Of a stretch of 64,000 nucleotides of DNA, positions 58,551 to 64,000 are shown piece after piece. Both the position numbers and the translations under genes were made by a program. The stretch's first letter is position 1. Each line of letters opens with the position of its first letter. Source of the DNA: Rhipicephalus microplus (taxonomy: Eukaryota; Arthropoda; Arachnida; Ixodida; Ixodidae); contig NC_134709.1 in NCBI RefSeq assembly GCF_043290135.1, positions 72,141,956 to 72,205,955 on the forward strand, in the 5' to 3' direction. Below the pieces are notes generated by a model that was given only the letters and a program-made list of their open reading frames with translations, searched no databases and was not told the origin of the DNA.

Positions 58551-58617
58551 TCAGTGCCATTTATGAGGTATCGCTAAACAAAAAAATTGCAACATAGTCG
58601 CCTTCCTTCCGCATGCT

Positions 58618-58760
58618 TCGCATACAGACAGACAGACAGACAGACAGATGGACTGACGGATTGACAGATGGCTGGACGGAGGATTCACAGTTTACTGAAA
58701 ACATCTTCGCCGCAATCATCATCATTTACTCCATGGATATGCGTTGATTTTTTCTCTGCT
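58618..58760 (+). repeat. (GACA)n with the GGAC-repeat right arm
   Basis: (GACA)n at 58624-58648, then GGACTGACGGATTGACAG-type units, then CTTCGCCGCAATCATCATC and TTTACTCCATGGATATGCG, the right arm seen at 1850-1890 and 11630-11690. The left arm is missing. Confidence 0.6.
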
Positions 58761-59697
58761 CACTTCTGAAGATGTGCACGTGAGAAGAGAGCTGAGAGAG
58801 ATATAAAGGGATATCTAGCAGTGCTTTTAAATGCGAAACATTCCCTAGCGAACGTCGGTGGCTTTGAGCTCATCTATCTATCTAGTTAGCAGTTTACATT
58901 TCAATGATCTCGTGATCACCCCGTTAACTTGGCGTGAACCAAAAATAGCATGGGAGGAAAAGATGGCTTGACGAATATGACGCGCTGGTCAAGACATGAA
59001 CAATGGCACAATCCCGTCGCGACGTCGTCAAACACTTCCCGTCAAACAGTGGCACATACACATGAGCGGGTATGTGCCGCTGGTGTGCGGGTATGTGCCA
59101 CAGGTGAGTAACACTTATAATCTACCCAGGAACGACGAGAACACACATGGGCAATTCTAACGCGTCAGCGTTAAGCAATAGCCGACATCAGTAGCGTCAT
59201 CACAACGAAGCCATAAAATAAATGTTAGTGTTATGAAAAACTTGACATAGGCAGCGCTGACCCCCCGATGAATCCAAATATTAAACTTCAGGGTCCCAGC
59301 AGGAATCGAAGCCAAGCATGCTGCGTGGCAAAGAATCATTGTACTACAGAGGCACGTCAGGTCTTGGAACTACTTTTCAAATAGGTACTGTAATCTTTGT
59401 TAAACGTCAATAGGGGTTGCACTACTGCGTACCCAATTTTATAAAGATTAGACATGTTTCTTACAGCCGTCAAGTCGGGCTAACGTAAATTGTGTTGAGG
59501 TGTCATGCGCTGAAGTCGATTTATATAGCACTGTCCAGGGCTTCCTAACAGCTTCATAACAGCTTCTCGTTTCGCTGATACGAATGTTCCAGTTGACATC
59601 GTTGCGCAAGTGCAAACAATTAGTGTTATAAACATCTGCAACTCTTCAACATAAACTGTGCGTGCAACATTTGTATAAATGGATAAATAAATGAACT

Positions 59698-59699
<2 letters not shown>
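58761..59699. other. No gene seen
   Basis: Contains one short duplication of a GCGGGTATGTGCC word at about 59076-59100. No coding domain recognised. Confidence 0.4.
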
Positions 59700-59755
<56 letters not shown>

Positions 59756-59931
59756 GGGTAAGAAGTGTATACTTTAGGGCTCGTTTTTGATGTTTTGACA
59801 CAATATTAATGAAATCTCACCGACAATAGTAATGCCAAAAAAAGTTAGGGGAGGTTATTAGACCGAATTGCTTATTCGGTCTAATAACCTCCCCAATACT
59901 TTCCTTGGCATTTTCCGTTGAACTACATTTC

Positions 59932-59995
<64 letters not shown>
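59700..59995. repeat. (TA)n arrays flanking a fold-back family member, copy 3
   Basis: (TA)n at 59700-59752 and 59934-59995 enclose a unit sharing GGGCTCGTTTTTGATG, AATATTAATGA and GGGGAGGTTATTAGACC with copies 1 and 2. It folds back at a different point: GGGGAGGTTATTAGACCGAAT (59848-59868) is inverted at 59874-59894, and weaker pairing extends to 59833/59909. The right (TA)n abuts the Gypsy E LTR. Confidence 0.85.
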
Positions 59996-59998
<3 letters not shown>

Positions 59999-60154
59999 GG
60001 CAAAGCCTTCGAACAGTGGGTCGTCCTCTCGAGTGCCCTCTAGTGGGTCGCCCTTTTCATAAGAAGAAGAGCAGCTCGTGCAGAGAGTCGGTCCCCGCAT
60101 TGACTGTCGCTGTCGTGAATCATCCACGAGTGTCCGTCAATAAACGTCTTAACA
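59996..60154 (+). repeat. Gypsy E 5' LTR, 159 bp
   Basis: Starts TGTGGCAAAGCC and ends AATAAACGTCTTAACA (AATAAA poly(A)-signal-like at 60139-60144). It is followed by ATTTTGTGGAGAGTGCTG, the likely primer-binding region, which resembles the ATTTGGTGGAGGTGCTGG that follows the Gypsy A LTR. Confidence 0.85.
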
Positions 60155-60202
60155 ATTTTGTGGAGAGTGCTGTCCCCTTCAAACATCTTTGGTTCGCTTT
60201 CG

Positions 60203-61531
60203 ATGCCCTTCGAGCTTCGATCCCGTACCGTGCCTTCTACCATGCATCAGGACGCCGCTCAGCAAACGCTCCCTTCTACACCGACGCCATGTCCCGGTGT
60301 CCCCCGCATCCGCGACCCTCCTGTCTTCACCGGCGTGGATGGCACCGATGTCGAGGACTGGCTTGCCATGTACGAACGTGTGAGCGTCCCCAATCATTGG
60401 GATGAGGCAGCTAAACTCGGTAACCTGTTCTTCTACCCTACGGGTGTGGCCGGAATGTGGTACAATAACCACGCATCTGATTTCCCGACTTGGTCCGCTT
60501 TTAAGACCGCTGTCGTTGACGTGTTCGGCTGCCCTGCCGTTCGTAAACTGCAAGCCGAACAGTGTTTACGTGAACGAGCACACCAGACTGGCGAGTCCTT
60601 CACAAGTTACATCGAGGACATCCTTGACTTGTGCAAGAAAGTCGACCTTAACATGTCAGAGGCTGATAAAATCACGAATGTTCTAAAAGGCATCGCCGAC
60701 GATGCCTTCACCATGCTCCTGGCCAAGAACCCTCATACTAGGGCAGAAATCATTACGTTATGCCAAATTTACGACGAGCTGCGGCGGCAGCGCTTGATGA
60801 CCCGTCGATCGCCACCACGTGATGCTGGTCTCTTGGCTTTGTCAGCGGTTCCTGACCACACAACCTTGCTCGCCGAAATCAAGTCATTCGTGCGTGAGGA
60901 AGTTGCCCGCCAGGTCTCTTTACTGGCTTTTGCTCCGCCGCAACATGCTCAGCAGCCATCAAGTACACTTGTACCTCCGCTCCGCCGAGCCATTCAGCAG
61001 GAAATCGTGCAGGTCGTTCCAGAATACCACCAGCCGCCTCCTGTATATGCGCCACTCAGCTACGCCCAAGTTGTAGCCAGGCCGCCCCCACCGATTTCTG
61101 TGGATTGCCCTGTAAGTTACACCGAAACCACCGCGAGGCCCCAGGCCTTCGGAGAAACTGTGTCCCCGGCATGCGCCGACGTCACCCACGTGCCCCGAGT
61201 GCCATCCACCATGCACTCATATCAGCAGCCGGCTCGCCCAACGCCTTCTTCGACATGGATGGGACCCGCGAACAGATGGCGCACTGCTGACAATCGCCCC
61301 AACTGCTTTGCTTCTGGTCGCGTCGGTCATGTAGCACACTATTGCAATCGTGTGCAGCAACCGAAGGTCGCCTCGAACTTTCCCAGCCAATCAAGCCGCT
61401 CTTATGACCAACCGCCACCTATGTCATCGTCGTCCCGCCCCGCTCCGTCTACCCGCTGTTCACCATCTCCGCGACGTCGCTCACTGTCACCGATGCGGCC
61501 ACGTCCACTCGAGGGCGACCAGAAAAACTAG
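60203..61531 (+). CDS. gag: Gypsy E gag
   Basis: Likely start at Met 60203 (MPFELRSRTV); the frame is open upstream to 60158. About 442 residues. The capsid region has DPPVFTGVDGTDVEDWLAMYERV, GMWYNNHAS, TWSAFKTAVVDVFG, SYIEDILDLCKKV and a KITNVLKGIADDAF segment, the gypsy gag pattern also seen in Gypsy A. A Pro/Gln-rich stretch follows, then one knuckle, NCFASGRVGHVAHYC, in which the second Cys of CCHC is Ser, and a basic Ser/Arg/Pro tail. The frame ends QKN-stop. The altered knuckle should weaken RNA packaging, by family knowledge. Confidence 0.88.
   Translation: MPFELRSRTVPSTMHQDAAQQTLPSTPTPCPGVPRIRDPPVFTGVDGTDVEDWLAMYERVSVPNHWDEAAKLGNLFFYPTGVAGMWYNNHASDFPTWSAFKTAVVDVFGCPAVRKLQAEQCLRERAHQTGESFTSYIEDILDLCKKVDLNMSEADKITNVLKGIADDAFTMLLAKNPHTRAEIITLCQIYDELRRQRLMTRRSPPRDAGLLALSAVPDHTTLLAEIKSFVREEVARQVSLLAFAPPQHAQQPSSTLVPPLRRAIQQEIVQVVPEYHQPPPVYAPLSYAQVVARPPPPISVDCPVSYTETTARPQAFGETVSPACADVTHVPRVPSTMHSYQQPARPTPSSTWMGPANRWRTADNRPNCFASGRVGHVAHYCNRVQQPKVASNFPSQSSRSYDQPPPMSSSSRPAPSTRCSPSPRRRSLSPMRPRPLEGDQKN
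61522..61531 (+). other. Possible -1 frameshift site at the gag stop
   Basis: Gag ends CAG AAA AAC TAG. The run GAAAAAC directly before the stop lies where the -1 frame, which encodes the protease, is open across the stop. A -1 shift on an A-rich heptamer is common in retroelements, though the first base here (G) is not ideal and no pseudoknot was tested. Confidence 0.3.
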
Positions 61532-62214
61532 TCGTCGCAGTCCACGAGGCAAGGGCTGCGACACTGTCGAACTGCGGAAGCCCTCAGGAAAGCCCATCGA
61601 ACGTGCTAGACGTACTTGTGGATGGTGTTCGTGCATCTGCCCTTGTAGAAACTGGAGCCGCCGTATCCGTCATGGACGCAAAACTTAGCCGATTACTGCG
61701 CAAAGTGACCTCGCCACTCTCCGGGCTCTCCCTCCGTACAGCCAGCGCCCAAAGCATTCACCCTACGGCGATGTGCACAGCCCGCCTTATGATTCAGGAC
61801 GTGATGTATGCGGTCGAATTCATCATAATGCCTTCATGCTCTCACGACGTCATCCTAGGATGGGATTTTCTTTCCCGCCATGACGCCGTCATTCATTGCG
61901 CACCAGCAGAAATAGAACTCACCCAATTCTCTTCTTTCACGCCGGCCGACAGTCCATCTGCCGCAAGCAAGTTACTCGTCAGAGATGACACCCAAGTGCC
62001 TGCAAACTCGTCTGCGACGGTGTCGGTCTACTGCACAAGCCTTTCTGACACCGCTGCACTCCTCTCGCCATCTCATCGTGTTTTCATCAGAAAAGGCTTG
62101 CTGGTTCCTTTCGCGACCGTGCAACTCACTCACGGCAGCACCACTATTTTTGTAGTGAACTCATTCCCGTACAGCGTTACGTTGGTGCGAGGGGAATGTC
62201 TCGGCAGCGTGTAA
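61532..62214 (+). pseudogene. pol: Gypsy E protease and linker
   Basis: Open in the -1 frame relative to gag from the gag stop to a stop at 62212. The first Met is at 61603. The protease core reads ALVETGAAVSVM, so the catalytic Asp of DTGA is Glu. SHDVILGWDFLSRH is the second conserved block. The linker ends VTLVRGECLGSV. A second in-frame stop follows at 62221. With Glu in the active site, proteolysis is expected to fail. Confidence 0.85.
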
Positions 62215-62223
62215 CCCATCTAA

Positions 62224-64000
62224 GACGAACAAGTTATACAAAAAGTTATAGATCAACCCGATGACATGCACTGCTCAAGTTCCAGTACGCTTAGTGCTGT
62301 TTTGACATCTGCTTCATCATTCGATGATGTATTCGGTCCCTCCGTTCCCGACAACCTTACGCCAGGCCCGCGTTCCCAGCTTCTAGGGCTGTTGGAAGAA
62401 TTCCGGTCTTCTTTTGATGTCGCCCAACCTTCTCTCGGCCGCACATCCACCATTACGCATCGCATCGACACAGGCACACAGCCACCACTGAGACAGCGTC
62501 CATATCGCGTATCTCCCACAGAACGCCGTGTAATCAACGAGCAAGTCGACGAAATGCTTCGCCGCGATGTTATTCGCCCCTCTAGCAGCCCCTGGGCATC
62601 TCCTGTCGTTCTCGTCACGAAAAAGAATGGTTCTGTGTGGTTCTGTGTGGACTACCGACGCCTCAACAAGATCACTCGTAAGGACGTGTACCCACTACCG
62701 CGGGTAGATGACGCTATTGACAGCCTGCAAGGAGCAGAATTCTTTTCATCCCTCAATTTGCGCTCAGCGTACTGGCAAGTACCAATGGCTGAGGACGCTC
62801 GACCGAAGACCGCTTTTGTCACCCCCGACAGCTTGTACGAATTCAACGTCATGCCGTTTGGGCTGTGCAACGCGCCCGCCACCTTTGAGCGCATGATGGA
62901 TACTGTTCTGCGTGACCTGAAATGGCACACGTGCCTGTGCTACCTCGATGACATCGTCGTTTTTGCTCCGGACTTCTCGACGCATCTTCAGCGCCTACGG
63001 CATGTTTTAACGCGTCTGAGTGACGCCAGTCTGCAGCTGAACCTAAAGAAGTGCAGATTTGCAGCTCGGCAGCTGACAATACTCGGCTACGTCGTGTCCA
63101 AGGACGGAATTCTCCCTGATCAAGCTAAGCTTCGGGCCGTGTCCGAGTTCCTCAAGCCGACATCCGTCAAGGAACTGCGCAGTTTCGTAGGGCTGTGTTC
63201 CTACTTTCGGCGCTTCATTCGAAACTTCGCGACTATCATATCGCCGCTGACGAAGCTCCTTGGAAGTAACGGGCCTCTCCATTCGTGGTCATCACAGTGT
63301 AACGACGCTTTCACAACGCTCCGTCGTTTGTTGACGTCGCCTCCCATTCTCCGCCACTACGACCTTACGGCCCCTACAGAGGTACACACGGATGCCAGTG
63401 GTGTCGGCCTTGGCGCTGTCCTTGCGCAGCGCAAACCAGGGTTCCCGGAATATGTCGTGGCGTATGCAAGCCGTACGCCTACTAAGGCCGAGACTAATTA
63501 CACCGTCACCCAGAAGGAATGTTTGGAAATCGTCTGGGCCCTTACGAAATTCCGACCTTATTTGTATGGTCGCCCATTTGATGTCGTCACCGACAATCAC
63601 GCACTATGCTGGTTGTCGTTATTGAAAGATCCCTCAGGCCGTCTCGCCCGGTGGGCACTCCGCCTGCAAGACTACGACATCCACGTGGTGTACCGCAATG
63701 GAAGGCAACATGCTGACGTCGACGCCCTGTCACGCTCTCCCTTGCCTGACGACAACGCCCACAACTCCGCCTCTCACCTTGCCATTTCTTCCATTAGCAT
63801 TCATACCATTGCTACTGAACAGCGCAAGGATCAATGGATCGCCTCACTGATCAACTTGCTGGCTGATCGATCCACTCCATCCACTCGCGCGTTGCGTCGT
63901 CAAGCCCACCATTTTGCCATTCGCGACGACCTCCTCCACAGGCGCAATTACAACGGTGACGGCCGCCAGTGGCTACTAGTCATACCTCGCAGTATGCGCT
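62224..64000 (+). pseudogene. pol: Gypsy E reverse transcriptase and RNase H, runs off the edge
   Basis: Open without a stop from 62224 to the window end, same frame as the protease. [54 protein letters not shown] (motif A Asp replaced by Asn), [29 protein letters not shown] (YLDD intact). The fingers segment is [11 protein letters not shown], where a nearby tandem GGTTCTGTGT (62629-62648) replaces the usual WRF. RNase [45 protein letters not shown], all four acidic residues present. The integrase finger would start soon after the edge. Confidence 0.9.

Larger units (their letters stand above)
59996..64000 (+). mobile_element. Gypsy E: LTR retrotransposon, cut by the window edge
   Basis: 5' LTR, gag, protease, RT and RNase H are present; integrase and the 3' LTR lie beyond the window. 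It is inserted in a (TA)n array. Coding frames are long and mostly intact, unlike the other gypsy elements here, but key residues of gag, protease and RT are replaced and two stops separate protease from RT. Confidence 0.92.

Noticed and set aside
59858..60405. Frames crossing from (TA)n into the Gypsy E LTR
   Set aside because: They join repeat, LTR and gag out of frame and match no protein family.

Overview
The window reads as intergenic DNA from a hard tick (Ixodida, probably a metastriate genus). The main reason is that it carries many copies of the tRNA-headed SINE known from ticks as Ruka, together with tick-typical Ty3/gypsy, RTE, Tx1-like and I-like retroelements and very long (TA)n arrays. 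No complete host gene is visible. The only convincing host-gene trace is one candidate internal exon at 54616-54763. Nothing looks bacterial or viral apart from retroelements.

Layout. 1-12160 is a mosaic of dispersed repeats: a tRNA-like repeat (405-1117), repeats with a degenerate GGACGNAT core, a 146-bp satellite (5233-6285), a GATA array, SINEs, a TTAA-bounded inverted-repeat element with a second element nested in it (8693-10076), and a (TA)n-bounded hairpin carrying a hammerhead-like core (11890-12104). 12161-25835 is one minus-strand gypsy element (Gypsy A) with both 186-bp LTRs. It was opened by a SINE (16-bp target duplication) and by an 8.2-kb block holding an RTE LINE, an LTR-bearing gypsy fragment and unrecognised DNA. 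That block is flanked by a perfect 12-bp repeat of Gypsy A sequence.

27512-38541 is a three-layer nest. An old SINE was split by a plus-strand gypsy (Gypsy C, target duplication ATAT). The 5' LTR of Gypsy C was in turn split by a 5.9-kb Tx1-like LINE. The Gypsy C interior is out of order: gag N-terminus, RT-RNaseH-IN finger, gag C-terminus-protease, IN core. 38655-42357 holds a truncated I-like LINE and a second, truncated RTE copy with a 10-bp target duplication.

42368-59995 is mostly unannotated AT-rich DNA with a zero-spacer 84-bp palindrome, more SINEs, repeat relics, the candidate exon, and two (TA)n-bounded fold-back elements. From 59996 a plus-strand gypsy (Gypsy E) starts inside a (TA)n array and runs off the right edge. 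It is the best-preserved element, yet it lacks a gag knuckle cysteine, the protease aspartate and an RT motif-A aspartate.

The genes here are retroelement genes working in their own replication cycles (gag capsid, protease, reverse transcriptase/RNase H, integrase or endonuclease). Almost all are broken. All statements come from reading the sequence and from general family knowledge. No search or alignment program was run, and percentages or counts were made by eye.
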